Assembly (NCBI GenBank): GCA_037893225.1
Contig: JAZGUH010000263.1
Span: 744,001 to 808,000, forward strand
Length of the DNA stretch: 64,000 nucleotides
Direction of reading: 5' to 3'
From: Hippasteria phrygiana
Taxonomy: Eukaryota; Echinodermata; Asteroidea; Valvatida; Goniasteridae
Within the stretch, counting starts at the first letter, position 1. The number at the start of each line of letters is the position of its first letter. Under the pieces are notes generated by a model, which saw only the letters and a program-made list of their open reading frames with translations, had not been told where the DNA came from and did no database searches. Below are positions 10,242 through 21,954 of the stretch, piece after piece. The position numbers were made by a program, and so were the translations under genes.

Positions 10242-10458
10242 TGTTGATGCCTCTCAGGAACCCAGTGTTGATGCCTCTGATAATCTTGGAAGACTTGTGA
10301 ACCACGGCACTAAGAAGGAACGCAATTCACTAATGAAAGTGCTTGAAATAGATGAGTGCCCTACCCTTTGCCTCTTTGCGTCTGGAACCATTTACAGAGG
10401 GAAGGAGATTCTGTATGATTATGGGGTCCCTGAGCACAGCCTGCCATGGAACAAACAA
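10242..10458 (+). CDS. KMT5A-like: KMT5A-like methyltransferase, C-terminal SET exon
   Basis: The exon runs from the acceptor at 10240-10241 to AACAA/GTAAGG. It encodes CVDAS, NLGRLVNHG, then LCLFASGTIYRGKEILYDYG and HSLPWNKQ. GRLVNHG corresponds to the GRLINHS motif (SAM contact), and ILYDYG to the LLYDYG catalytic tyrosine motif of KMT5A; the final PW...Q matches the family's C-terminal end. The acceptor is tandemly duplicated: AACCCAGTGTTGATGCCTCT occurs twice with a 24-nt period, so using the second AG (exon from 10266) removes eight residues and remains in frame. The exon ends in phase 0, which fits all eight micro-exons downstream. If the donor is skipped, translation stops at 10521. 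Confidence 0.88.
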
Positions 10459-10548
10459 GTAAGGTTTATGCATTTCTTCATGGCACATGAACAGCCTGGT
10501 CCTTTTTGTGGAATGTGTTAAGATCACTGGAATTGTTTTTGTATACAT

Positions 10549-11190
10549 ATAGGGTATCCCAAAATACATGTCCAGGCCAAACCAGGCAACCTCTGAATCT
10601 AGATTTCGACAGATCCTGATGCGGGAACTTCTTACATGAAAAATATTCTGTATTTCATCAAAATCAGTCAAGCCAATCAGAAGTTATGTCAGTTTTTATG
10701 CAGCAAGGTCAGCCCCCAACTAGGAGTGACCAACTGTGCCTTTTTGACATTTTTCATTCCATGTATAGCAGCCCAGTCATGAAGGGAATCTCTCTGATCG
10801 TTTCTTGAGTCTGAAGTAAACTCCCTGGGTGGATGGTCTTTTGCTGCATAGGCTCTAGTGTTCTGTTTGTTGATGCACCCGTTCAGAAGAAACTTTGCCT
10901 CATCACCACAGATAAATCGTCGTCGCACAGCAGTGAACCATCTCGAATACCGCATCCTCTGCTCTGGCTCACCTGGAGCTAAGCCATGCCTGATCTAGAC
11001 TTTGTAGGGATGGAATTTTACCTCTGCTGCCATTCGTGAAAAGGACGACTTTGGAATGTGCAGTTGGTTGCGCCTGGCTGATTGTCTTGGGTCGTCTTCC
11101 ATGCTGGCTCGAAACTGTGCCAAGGAATTAAATTAATGTCTCTCCGTGTCCTCGGTGTATTCATTTCCCACTTAGTTCTGGTCATTGATG
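10549..11190 (-). mobile_element. IS630/Tc-like transposon fragment, transposase broken
   Basis: The left end TATAGGGTATCCCAAAAT resembles the TACAGGGTGTCCCAAAA termini of Tc/IS630-type elements. On the minus strand the reading LHIPKSSFSRM (helix-turn-helix), then MRYSRWFTAVRRRFICGDEA and KFLLNGCINKQNTRAYA matches the transposase region around its first catalytic Asp (GDEA). Frameshifts separate the two parts and the rest is missing. A related fragment lies at 59414-59860. The copy is non-functional and sits in the intron after the last SET exon. Confidence 0.7.
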
Positions 11191-11419
11191 ACATTGAATA
11201 CATACTACATGCACATCACAGTGGACGGGGCATGTGATATTACGTATAGCACCCGTCACCAAAAGATTCATGGCTCCAAATAGCACACCAGAGCTTCCTT
11301 AGAAGTTGTCCTGAAGAAGTATCACTTGTGAAGAATAAGGTGCCCGGCCTATTGAAAATGCCCACAGACTGGAAACCCGGCCAAAACTGCCGGAAACCAG
11401 AGGGCACCCAGCGGTTGGA

Positions 11420-11960
11420 TTAAAAAGTGTTCCCTTACAGATCAGTGTCATTTCTGCACCTGTATGGTGTAGATCCTCAGTTGCTAAATCTTGAAACTCG
11501 GTTAGGGACAAATCTGCGGGTTGTATGGAGTATATTGAAACATGATTAGTGACAGCTCAGTGTCCTTTCTGCAGAGGTATGGTGTAGATCCTCACCTGTA
11601 TTGAAACAGGATTAGTGACGGATCAGTGTTCTTTCTGTAGTGGTATGTTGTAGATCCTCACTTGTATTGAAACAGGATTAGTGACAATAGCAGAATAGAT
11701 GTAAGTAACCACTTCAATATTTTTCTTTTAAACTCCTACATAATTGCAAGTTTACAAAAGGTGCTGTGGAATCTTCAAATGCGATTAGTCACAAATCTGT
11801 GTCATTTCCGCAGATGTATGGTATAGATCCTAACTTGTGTACTGAAACAAGATTAGTTTCAGATTAGTGCCATTTCTGCAGTAAGTATGGAACAGGAGGT
11901 CACTTGTATTGAAACAATATTACTGACAAATGAGTGTCATTTCTGCACTTGTATAAATAT
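11420..11960. repeat. Intronic minisatellite, first block (~70-bp unit)
   Basis: Repeats of GAAACAGGATTAGTGACAGA, TCAGTGTCCTTTCTGCAG, then TGGTATGGTGTAGATCCTCA. Near 11700 a sequence normally found just downstream of a type-B micro-exon (GTAAGTAACCACTTCAAT) is present without its exon, showing a lost copy. The same unit recurs across introns up to about 21930. Confidence 0.85.
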
Positions 11961-11966
11961 GGCTTA

Positions 11967-12505
11967 GGGAGGAGTGGCTAATCTGCGGTCATGCCAGGCT
12001 GTTGAAAGGCCTGGCCAAGCCCCTGGAATGACCAGGCCTTCTGGCTTCTATAATCCCCTTGTACACAATAAACTGCCCACTACTGCTGGAGTCCAGCCAG
12101 CTCCCATTGTTCACCCAGACTTGACTGACAGCTATAAAAACCATGGCCTGCTGCATATGAATAAACACATAACAAAAGAAGCAGACTCCCAATACATGTA
12201 GTTCAGCCCTGGCCTTGTACAGGCCGCCTTATTGATTGGTATCCGTGACCACATAGGTATCATCAAAGGACTCTCTCTTTGATCTCGGGCCCCTGAATGA
12301 AATGGCAATAAAAGCGATGGGTACAGATTAGTGTGGGAGGGGCTACAACCAGGCCTGGCCTGGCAGAGGCCGGGCTTTATCGATTAGTTGATGCTCTATT
12401 GTTAGGTGATTTGTGGCTCACAATAGCAAGAGTAAAAGCCTGAAGGCCCAGGCATAGCCAGGCTTTTCAACGGCCTGGCCCGACCACAGATAAGCCACTC
12501 CTCCC
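11967..12505. mobile_element. Harbinger-like MITE with TTA duplication
   Basis: The inverted ends GGGAGGAGTGGCTAATCTG (11967) and, complemented from 12505, GGGAGGAGTGGCTTATCTG are flanked by TTA on both sides (11964-11966, 12506-12508). A TTA duplication and G-rich termini are typical of PIF/Harbinger elements. The interior is rich in CCAGGCCTGGCC-like palindromes and has no transposase. Paralogous introns near 16380 and 19730 lack it, which shows the empty site directly. Confidence 0.85.
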
Positions 12506-12560
12506 TTATGGGTTAACACCCTGAACAAAATCTTTGAACTTGTAATTTCTGTCTCATCAG

Positions 12561-12605
12561 ATTGTGTGCGAAGAGAGAGCAACTCCAGACACCTCCGAGG
12601 AGGAG
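12561..12605 (+). CDS. Micro-exon 1 (type A), acidic linker
   Basis: A 45-nt phase-0 exon between TCTGTCTCATCAG and GTATGT, encoding IVCEERATPDTSEEE. It is one of eight related 15-residue cassettes between the SET domain and the recombinase exon. Including or skipping any of them preserves frame. It is identical in protein to micro-exon 5. Confidence 0.75.
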
Positions 12606-12649
12606 GTATGTATTCACTCTGATAACTATTGTTTCTTCAAACTATTATG

Positions 12650-13000
12650 TGCTCTTGAATCTTGAAAGAAGATTAGTGACAGATCAGTGTCCTTTCTGAA
12701 TTGGTATGGTGTATATATCCTCACTTGTATATTGAAACAGGATTAGTGACTGATCAGTGTCCTTTCTGTTGTGGTATGTTGTAGATCCTCACTTGTATAT
12801 TGAAACAGGATTAGCGACAGAGCAGTGTCCTTTCTGTTGTGGTTTGTTGTATATTGAAACAGGATGAGTGACCGGTCAGTGTCATTTCTTCAGCTGTATG
12901 GTACACATGTATATCCCTACCTGTATACTGAAATAAAATAAGTGATGATTCATCATCATTTCTGCAGCTGTATAAATGTAATGGCTGAATAGCATAAATG
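12650..13000. repeat. Intronic minisatellite block
   Basis: About four more copies of the GATTAGTGACAGATCAGTGT / CCTTTCTG...TATGGTGTAGATCCTC unit between micro-exons 1 and 2. Confidence 0.85.
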
Positions 13001-13033
13001 AAATCTGTCAATTTGTAAATTTTGTTTCATCAG

Positions 13034-13078
13034 ATGGATTGCCAAGTCAAAGCAACTCCAGGCACTTCAGAGAAGGAG
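13034..13078 (+). CDS. Micro-exon 2 (type B), acidic linker
   Basis: 45 nt, phase 0, acceptor TTTCATCAG and donor GTACGT, encoding MDCQVKATPGTSEKE. The type-B cassettes share M.CQ.K.T..TSEK(E/D). Confidence 0.75.
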
Positions 13079-13215
13079 GTACGTGTCCACTCCAGTAACT
13101 ATTCTTTCTTTACACTCTAACAATATTGCAAGTGAGATTTAGGAAAGGTGCTGTGGAATCTTGAAACAAGATTAGAGACAGATCAGTGTCCTTTCTGAAT
13201 TGGTATGGTGTATAT

Positions 13216-13657
13216 GTGACCCGCTCCAGAAAAAGGTGATATAAGTCGCGCTATGCATTTACGTGTAATGGCCCTTTCAACGTTGAGAGGGTGACATTTT
13301 TCGTCAAAATTAATTTTTTGTTTTTTGTCTTTAATGACATCTTAAATATCTAAAGTTTAAGGTTTGGTGCACAACAATGTTGATTTCAGTAAATATAGTG
13401 AAAAAATAACCTTTTAGAGTGCATTGTTCCATTGCATTGTATTATAACTAGCTATTTCAAAGCCTGTTTTCTCTGTTGTGTAATTTGAACTCCATAGAAC
13501 TAATTAATATTCAAAAACGCCATATCTCCAGAACGGAATTGGCTTTGGAGCTCTATCATATACCAAATGAAAGCTTACATTGCGGGCTTTCCAAACATAC
13601 ATAAAACTCATTTTTTATATCTTGCGACATAATATACCTTTTTCCAGAGCGGGTCAC
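13216..13657. mobile_element. MITE with GTGACCCGCTC termini
   Basis: A 442-bp element with ends GTGACCCGCTCCAGAAAAAGG and the complement of CCTTTTTCCAGAGCGGGTCAC. It sits in a TATAT/ATATA target inside one minisatellite unit; the uninterrupted unit reads GGTATGGTGTATATATCCTC. It has no coding sequence. Confidence 0.85.
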
Positions 13658-13664
13658 ATATATA

Positions 13665-14520
13665 CTTAAACAGGATTAGTGACAGATCAGTATTCTTTTC
13701 TGAAGTGGTATGTTGTAGATTCTCACTTGTGTACTGAAACAAGATTAGTTTCAAATCAGTATCCTTACTGCAGTTATATGGTGTAGATCCTCACTGGTTG
13801 AAACAGGATAAGTGATACATGTAGATCAGCATCCTTTCTGCAGCAGAATGGTGTAGATCCCCACTTGTATATATTGAAACAGGATTAGTGAGAGATCAGT
13901 GTCCTTTCTGCTGTAGAATGGCGTAGATCCTCACTTGTATATTGAAACAGGTTTAGTGACAAATCATTGTCCTCTCTACAATAGTATGTTGTAGATCCTC
14001 ACTTGTATATTAAACAGAATTAGTGACAGATTAGTGTCCTTTCTGCAGTTAGATGGTGTAGATCCTCACTTGTATTATATTGAAACATGATTAATGACAG
14101 ATCAGTGTCCTTTCTGCAGTTAGATGGTGTAGATCCTCACTTGTATTATATTGAAACATGATTAATGACAGATCAGTGTCCTTTCTGCAGTTAGATGGTG
14201 TAGATCCTCACTTGTAATATATTGAAACATGATTAATGACAGATCAGTGTCCTTTCTGCAGTTAGATGGTGTAGATCCTCACTTGTAATATATTGAAACA
14301 TGATTAGTGACAAATCAGTGTCCCCTCTACAATAGTATGTTGTAGATCCTCACTTTGAAACAAGATTAATGACAGATCAGTGTCCTTTGTTATAGTGGTA
14401 TGTTGTAGATCCTCACTTGTATATTGAAACATGATTAGTGAGAGAAGCTGTATAGTACAGATCCCCACTTGTACATTGCAACAAGATAAGTGTTGGTTCA
14501 GTATCATTTCTGCAGCTGTA
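13665..14520. repeat. Densest minisatellite block, 71-bp period
   Basis: At least ten units. TTCTGCAGTTAGATGGTGTA starts at 14041, 14112, 14183 and 14254, giving an exact 71-bp period with almost no divergence, while neighbouring units are diverged. Each unit carries CCTTTCTGCAG, which looks like a 3' splice site. Confidence 0.9.
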
Positions 14521-14586
14521 TAAATATAGGTAATGGCTTAATAGAATGAATGAAATCTTTCAATTTGATAATTTGTCTCTCATCAG

Positions 14587-14631
14587 ATGGTTTGCCAAGA
14601 CAAAGTAACTCCTAGCACTTCAGAGAAGGAT
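14587..14631 (+). CDS. Micro-exon 3 (type B)
   Basis: 45 nt, phase 0, acceptor CTCTCATCAG and donor GTAAGT, encoding MVCQDKVTPSTSEKD. Confidence 0.75.
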
Positions 14632-14830
14632 GTAAGTAATAACCACTTCAATTTTTTTTTTACACTCCTACATAATTGCAAATGAGATTTACAAAAGGTG
14701 CTGTGGAATCTTCAAATGGGATTAGTCACAAATCTGTGTCATTTCTGCAGATGTATGGTATATATCCTCACTTGTGCACTGATACAAGATTAGTTTCAGA
14801 TCAGTGTCATTTCTGCAGCTCTATGGTATA

Positions 14831-15988
<1,158 letters not shown>

Positions 15989-16070
15989 TATTTCTGCAGC
16001 TGTATAAATGTAGGTAATGGCTGAATAAAATAAATGAAATCTTTCAATTTGATATATTTTGTCTCATCAG

Positions 16071-16115
16071 ATGGTTTGCCAAGACAAAGTAACTCCAGGC
16101 ACTTCAGAGAAGGAT
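16071..16115 (+). CDS. Micro-exon 4 (type B)
   Basis: 45 nt, phase 0, acceptor GTCTCATCAG and donor GTAAGT, encoding MVCQDKVTPGTSEKD. It differs from micro-exon 3 by one residue (Gly for Ser), so duplication was recent. Confidence 0.75.
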
Positions 16116-16189
16116 GTAAGTAACCACTTCAAATTGTCTTTTAAACTCCTACATAATTGCAAATGAGATTTACAAAAGGTGCTGTGGAA

Positions 16190-16420
16190 TCTTTAAATGG
16201 GATTAGTCACAAATCTGTGTCATTTCTGCAGATGTATGGTATAGATCCTCACTCGTGTACTGAAACAAGATTAGTTTCAAATTAGTGCCATTTCTGCAGT
16301 TGTATGGTACAGGAGGTCAGTTGTATATTGAAACAATATTACTGACAAATGAGTGTCATTTCTGCACTTGTATAAATATGGCTTTGGTTAATACCCTGAG
16401 CAAAATCTTTGAACTTGTAA
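16190..16420. repeat. Intronic minisatellite block
   Basis: Three diverged units between micro-exons 4 and 5. The segment from the GATTTACAAAAGGTGCTGTG word onward parallels 11750, 14690 and 19515, so whole exon-plus-intron modules were duplicated. Confidence 0.8.
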
Positions 16421-16435
16421 TTTCTGTCTCATCAG

Positions 16436-16480
16436 ATTGTGTGCGAAGAGAGAGCAACTCCAGACACCTCCGAGGAGGAG
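16436..16480 (+). CDS. Micro-exon 5 (type A)
   Basis: 45 nt, phase 0, acceptor TCTGTCTCATCAG and donor GTATGT, encoding IVCEERATPDTSEEE. The nucleotide sequence is identical to micro-exon 1. Confidence 0.75.
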
Positions 16481-17242
16481 GTATGTGTCCACTTTGATAA
16501 GCATTCTTTCTTACACTATTATGTGCTCTGGAATCGTGAAAGAAGATCAGTGACATATCAGTGTCCTTTCTGAATCGGTATGGTGTATATATCCTCACTT
16601 GTATATTGAAACAGGATTATTGACTGATCAGTGTCCTTTCTGTTGTGGTATGGTGTAGATCCTAACTTGTATATTGAAACAGGATTAGTGACAGATCAGT
16701 GTCCTTTCTGTTGTGGTATGGTGTAGATCCTAACTTGTATATTGAAACAGGTTTAGTGGACAGATGAGTGACCGGTCAGTGTCATTTCTGCAGCTGTATG
16801 GTATACAGTGGAATGCCGCTATAACGAACAATGCGGGATCCACAGATTTCATTCGGTATAGTGATTTTTCGGTCGAGTAATTTTCAGCTGCCGGTCTGCC
16901 GCGTACCCATTTTTCAACATGCCATCCGTTCTTTTTAATAGCGCCCCCTTGCATTGTATTTGAAGTGTGCCCTCTTTTGATTGTAATTGAACATGTGCCG
17001 GCCATTGAATCATGTAATTACATGTTCATACTTGCTAAGCTTACCAAATTCTAAAGCAACAGTTGACTTTTCCCTTCTTTTTCTTGGGGTAGTAATAGCC
17101 ACCTGTCACTCTTCAACATAAAGCTGCGGCTGTTTGGGAATTACAAACAGCCCAAATACCTGGTACATTTTTCTAATCCTTTGCTCGATAAGTTTTGTAC
17201 ACAAAATTTGGGAGCCAAGGGTGGTGTTCGGTATAGCCGAAT

Positions 17243-19232
17243 CAGGGGTTTCAAAATAAGCCGGCAACCGGCGAATTTGACCGGCTATTTGAACTTTTGC
17301 GCCGGCTACTTTTTTTTAATCATGAAAAAATAAAAAATTTCTGAGCTACTGCTTTGGGGGAATAGATTCTTGTTTTTAGTAGAAATTATATTTTGTTTGT
17401 TCACCAAAACAAATACATCCTGGTCCATGGATCGTAATTTACGGGGGCTAGCATAGCATGCAGCGTGAAGTATACACGGCTCACTACCCGGACCGCATAC
17501 ATATCTCTACGTTACACGGCCCAATATCGCGATATTGCTTTTCGCACGTTCAAGATTTATCTAAGATTTGTATTAAGTGTGGATTAGTCCAGATTACCTT
17601 GCTCGAAATTCCAGTTATTCCAATAAATTTGACGGTAGAATAGTACATACATGTATGTATGTAACGTATGATGTACCATGGAGGAATACAAAAAATACAT
17701 TATGTACTAAATGTGTTGTTTCTTGGATTGTTTTCTAAACTTGGCCGGACAAAACTTCTCTGCAGTCCGCACCGTTCATTTATAGCACACATTAGTGCAT
17801 ATTCCATCGATATGGTGCAGATGTAGTCTTGGTCAAGTGCAAACAACCGCACTGAATGCTACCGTATTATTCCCAATGTACAATGTACGTAGACACGCTG
17901 CTAACGTGTTGCGAACTTTAAGTCTTGAGAAAAGGTTACTAAGCCCTGGGGGGTTAGAGCAATTGCTTCAATAACTCCAACCCCTAAACATGCTAAAGCG
18001 CATCTGCGTGTGCGCGTTGCTTTGTTGCTAGCCGGCCTTGGTCAAGTGCAAGAAGCAACCGCACATGCCACCGTCTATTGTTCCCAGTGTACATTGCACG
18101 TGCTCGCACTAATGTACGCGAAGCGAAATTCGCCTTGAGAAAAGAGAAACACGTGCGGCGCAAGCGTTGTACAATGTACATGTACATGTACATGTACATG
18201 TACAATGTCTGTTTTGTGAACGCGTACACAAGACGATGTTTTTTTGACAGCTCAGCTGAGCTAGCTCACATGTGATTGTAGGCGGGGCGTCCATATTAAT
18301 TATCAGCTGTTACTTATCAACAATGCCAAAATAGAAACAAACGTTATAGTCTTTCTGAAGTGCCGTAAAGAAGCCAACTGAAGGTAAATGTCGTATGTAA
18401 AAGTAGGGCCTACTCCAACTTTACTCAACGAGTGAAGCCTTGTCAACCCGGCCCTCCGATCTTGCCGGTCCGCGCCCGCCCGGCCCCCGGCCCAATTCGC
18501 AATCAATCTCGGTGGTCGGACCCATTTTGAATGAGGACGGAGGTTTTCGAGCAAGCTGTTCTGCAATTAAGTACATTTATGCCCATAACTTGCACATCCA
18601 TAGGCACACCTCAGGGTTTTTTTTCCAGATATATTTCATCGTCTTCTTGTTGCATTTCAGATCATTTAACTCTGTTAATCAGAATTCAAGGGGTTTTGTG
18701 CGCATGAACAAAAAGGCATGCGGCGTAACTTAAATTTCTATGACTGTAAAATATTATTAATAGGAGGTGGGCTGTTTTTCCCACATTTTCGGTAGATATG
18801 AATTAATAGGTAGATATATATTACTGGGTAGATATTAATTACTCTTGCTAAATATATACAATAATTACATGTACATTTACAATCAACTGGGAATCCTCTT
18901 GTCCAAATCTTTTGAAAAAAAACAAAGAATTCTATGAAAATTAATTTTCTACCAGCAGTCCGATAAATGGGTTAACCACCGGCAGGGAAACCCCTGGCCA
19001 TTTTGTTTTATTCTATAAATGAATGCAAAGTCGGTACTGTACAGTAGGATCTTTGAAAACCTATTCTCAGATGCCAGGAAATGCCTAGATTGCACCAGAG
19101 AGCATCTACAATCCGAAAAATTCAGGGGCCCTCAGCGGGCCCCGGACCCCACGCGCGCCATTTGGGGCAAGGACTCACTGCCGCCTACTTTCATCAATCT
19201 GCCTGCTACTCTAAAACATTTTGAAACCCCTG
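17243..19232. mobile_element. TIR element nested in the pogo-like element
   Basis: The ends CAGGGGTTTCAAAATAAGCC and, complemented, CAGGGGTTTCAAAATGTTTT are flanked by CGAAT on both sides (17238-17242, 19233-19237). CAGGGGT-type ends recall hAT elements, but the shared flank is 5 bp and not 8, so the superfamily is uncertain. Inside, about 17830-17940 and 18030-18150 are diverged direct duplicates (each with TTGGTCAAGTGCAA and CTTGAGAAAAG). No intact transposase was seen. Confidence 0.75.
18171..18209. repeat. TGTACA simple repeat
   Basis: About six tandem copies of the self-complementary hexamer TGTACA/ACATGT (ACAATGTACATGTACATG...). TGTACA words are common through the window. Confidence 0.9.
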
Positions 19233-19405
19233 CGAATGTTCCGTTTAGTGGTGTTCGGTATAGCAGCGTTCCACTCTATATCCCCACCTATATACTGAAA
19301 TAAAATAAGTGATGATTCAGCATCATTTATGCAAATGTATAAATGTAAGGTAATGGCTGAATAGCATCAATGAAATCTTTCAATTTGTAATTTATGTCTC
19401 ATCAG

Positions 19406-19450
19406 ATGGTTTGCCAAGTCAAAGCAACTTCAGGCACTTCGGAGAAGGAT
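19406..19450 (+). CDS. Micro-exon 6 (type B)
   Basis: 45 nt, phase 0, acceptor GTCTCATCAG and donor GTAAGT, encoding MVCQVKATSGTSEKD. Confidence 0.75.
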
Positions 19451-19509
19451 GTAAGTATATAGCCACTTCAATAACTTTAAGAATTTGTTTACACTCCTAC
19501 GTAATTGCC

Positions 19510-19975
19510 AATGAGATTTACAAAAGGTGCTCTAGAATCTTCAAATGGGATTAGTCACAAATCATTGTCATTTCCGCAGATGTATGGTATAGATCCTCAC
19601 TTGTGTACTGAAACAAGATTAGTTTCAGATCAGTGTCATTTCTGCAGCTCTATGGTATACGAGGTCACTTGTAAATCGAAAAAATATTACTGAAAAATGA
19701 GTGTCATTTCTGCACTTGTATCAATATGGCTTATTGGTAAACACCCTTGACAAAATCTTTTTGTTCGTAATTTCTGTCTCATCAGATTTTGTGCGAAGAC
19801 AGAGCAATTCCAGACACATCAGAGGAGGAGGTATGTGTTCACTCTGATAACCATTCCTTCTTTACACTATTATGTGCTCTGGAATCTTGAAAGAAGATAA
19901 GGGACGGATTAGTCTTCTTTCTGAATCGGTATGGAGTATATATCCTCACTTGTGTATTGAAACAGGATTAGCGTA
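19510..19975. repeat. Intronic minisatellite blocks around micro-exon 7
   Basis: Diverged 70-bp-type units on both sides of micro-exon 7. The B-to-A spacing here (19450 to 19786) closely matches that between micro-exons 4 and 5, marking a duplicated B+A module. Confidence 0.8.
19786..19830 (+). CDS. Micro-exon 7 (type A)
   Basis: 45 nt, phase 0, acceptor TCTGTCTCATCAG and donor GTATGT, encoding ILCEDRAIPDTSEEE, the most diverged type-A cassette. Confidence 0.72.
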
Positions 19976-21277
19976 TGAGGTGCGATCACAAAGTTCCGAG
20001 ACTGCGCCTATAGCAAGCAAAAAATGTACGTGCTTTAAATCTGGCTGCCATCCCCTTCAGAGTAGTCCCCTTGTGCAGCGATACACTGCTCCCAGCGCAA
20101 CTGCCATGCTTGGAACGCTCCCTGGAAATCCTGTTCTGTAAGTGCGTCAAGCACCATCTGCGATTCTCACTGGATCTCCTCCACAGTGTCAAAACGCTTG
20201 AACTTCATTTTGGGGAACAGAAAGAAGTCGCAGGGAGCCAAATCTGGCGAGTGTGTGTGTGGGGGGAGCGACGATTGTATTGTTGTGGACGAGAAACTCG
20301 TGCATTTTCAATGCACTGTGAGCGGGCGCGTTGTCATGTTGGAACACCCAATTGCCAGCGCGCCACATTTCAGGCCGTTTGCGCCGAATGTTCTCCCTCA
20401 GACGCCTGAAAATGGTGCAGTAGATGGTTGACAGTCTGACCCTGGGGGAGGAACTCAAGGTACACAACTCTGCGAATGTCAAAGAAAACAATGAGCATGC
20501 TCTTGGTTGCACTCCTGACCTGACGTGCCTTCTTCGGTCTTGGAGACTGCAGGCTCTTCCACTGCGAAGACTGCTGTTTGTTCTCTGGCTCGTAGCTGTA
20601 GGCCCAACTCTCGTCACCGCTGATGATCCTCGACATAAAGTTTGTGTCACCCCGGGCCTGTTGAGGGAGATCCTTGCAGACTTCGACACGGTGCTGCTTC
20701 TGCTCAGGATTGAGGAGCCTGGTCACTAACTGGCCAGCGACGCGGCACATGTTCAAATTGGATGTGAGGATTGTCCTTGAACTGTTCCAAATGACACGTT
20801 GACAATGTCAGCAATGTCCTGGATGATCCGACGATCCTGACGCACGATTCTTTCAATTTCTTGGACATTTTCGGGGGTTGGTGCTCGTGGAGGGTCGCCC
20901 TGACCTCTCGTCGTCCTCCAGTGAAGTTCTGCCTTCCTTGAAATGCTAATGCCACTCAAAACACCTCGCCCGGCTCATTGCTTCATTGTCGTAGGCTTTC
21001 TGAAGCATTTCAAGGGTCTCCTTTGGAGATTTCCCGAGTTGGACACCAAATTTGATGTTCACTCTCTGCTTTTCAGGTTTCAGGTCCATGGTGAAATCGC
21101 AAATGCGCATGTACCAGTGGTCACAAAAATGCATGTAACACAGGTGCTGATGTTGATCAAGCAATGTAACTTGGAATACTTACTCACAAAAGTTATTGCT
21201 TACACCTACTATATGCACATTACTGGTCTGCGCTCCGTTCGTTCGCAACAGTCTGGGAACTTTTTGATCACACCTCG
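19976..21277 (-). mobile_element. Mariner copy 2, transposase frameshifted
   Basis: A 1302-bp element with TIRs TGAGGTGCGATCACAAAGTT and, complemented from the right, CGAGGTGTGATCAAAAAGTT, flanked by TA (19974-19975, 21278-21279). On the minus strand the transposase starts [20 protein letters not shown] near 21090. It continues through a helix-turn-helix region, RLLNPEQKQHRVEVCKDLPQ, and ISGDESWAYSYEP (first catalytic Asp), with WVFQHDNAPAHSALK (second catalytic Asp) near 20350. This is mariner/Tc1 family DDE architecture. The frame changes at several points and no continuous reading remains, so it is inactive. It lies between micro-exons 7 and 8. Confidence 0.9.
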
Positions 21278-21406
21278 TAGATCCCCACTTGAATACTGAT
21301 ATAAAATAAGTGATGATTTAGCATCATTTCTGTAGCTGTATAAATATAGGGTAATGGCTAAAAAGCATACATGAAATCTTCCAATTTGTAATTTTTGTCT
21401 CATTAG

Positions 21407-21451
21407 ATGGTTTGCCAAGTCAAAGCAACTGCAGGCACTTCAGAGAAGGAG
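21407..21451 (+). CDS. Micro-exon 8 (type B)
   Basis: 45 nt, phase 0, acceptor TTGTCTCATTAG and donor GTACGT, encoding MVCQVKATAGTSEKE. It is the last cassette before the recombinase exon. Confidence 0.75.
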
Positions 21452-21499
21452 GTACGTGTCCACTCCAGTAACTATTCTTTCTTTACACTCTAACAATAT

Positions 21500-21930
21500 T
21501 GCAAGTGAGATTTAGGAAAGGTGCTGTGGAATCTTGAAACAAGTGACATGTCCTTTTCCGCAGTTAGATGGTGTAGATCCTCACTAGTATTTTGAAACAA
21601 AATTAGTGACAGATCAGTGTCCTTTCTGTAAATACGATTTGAAGCTTTGCATGGTGGGTGCGATAGGAGAAAGACTGGGATTGCGGGTAACACCATGTGA
21701 AATAAATCTCTTCTGGGAAGATGTGTGGTTCTGAAAAGAACCGGGATGAGTGTGTAACTCGACATTTCGGACAGTGTGCTCTGTCCGTCCTCAATACTAG
21801 TCTTTCTCGTCCTTTCTGTAGTTATATGATGTAGATCCTTGCATGTATTGAGACAGGATTAATAATAGATAAGTGTCATTTCTAAACCAGTATAGGGTGG
21901 ATCCTTGCTTGTTTATTAAAACGGAAATAA
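21500..21930. repeat. Last minisatellite block with an insertion
   Basis: Minisatellite units resume after micro-exon 8. One is interrupted at about 21633-21812 by the inverted copy of the stem-loop repeat; TCCTTTCTGTA stands on both sides of that insert (21620s and about 21811), either a target duplication or the repeat's own periodicity. Confidence 0.7.
21675..21785 (-). repeat. Second copy of histone-stem-loop-bearing repeat
   Basis: The inverted counterpart of 8841-8945. The stem-loop GGTTCTTTTCAGAACC reads on the minus strand at 21742-21727, followed by the same ACACATCTTCCCAGAAGAGA. The conservation of both stem and purine patch is direct; the histone-type interpretation is inferred. 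Confidence 0.6.
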
Positions 21931-21954
21931 TGTCCTAAACTTGTGCACACTTTA

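Larger units (their letters stand above)
16806..19276. mobile_element. Pogo/Tigger-like TIR element, non-autonomous
   Basis: The left end CAGTGGAATGCCGCTATAAC and the complemented right end GAGTGGAACGCTGCTATACC continue as CGAAC and are flanked by TA (16804-16805, 19277-19278). CAGTGGAACC-CGATATAACGAA-type termini are known from pogo/Tigger elements. About 480 bp belong to it; the rest is the nested element at 17243-19232. No transposase is recognisable. It interrupts one minisatellite unit. Confidence 0.82.

Noticed and set aside
20189..20729. 166- and 101-codon frames on opposite strands
   Set aside because: These are pieces and shadows of the frameshifted mariner transposase; only the minus-strand segments match the transposase.
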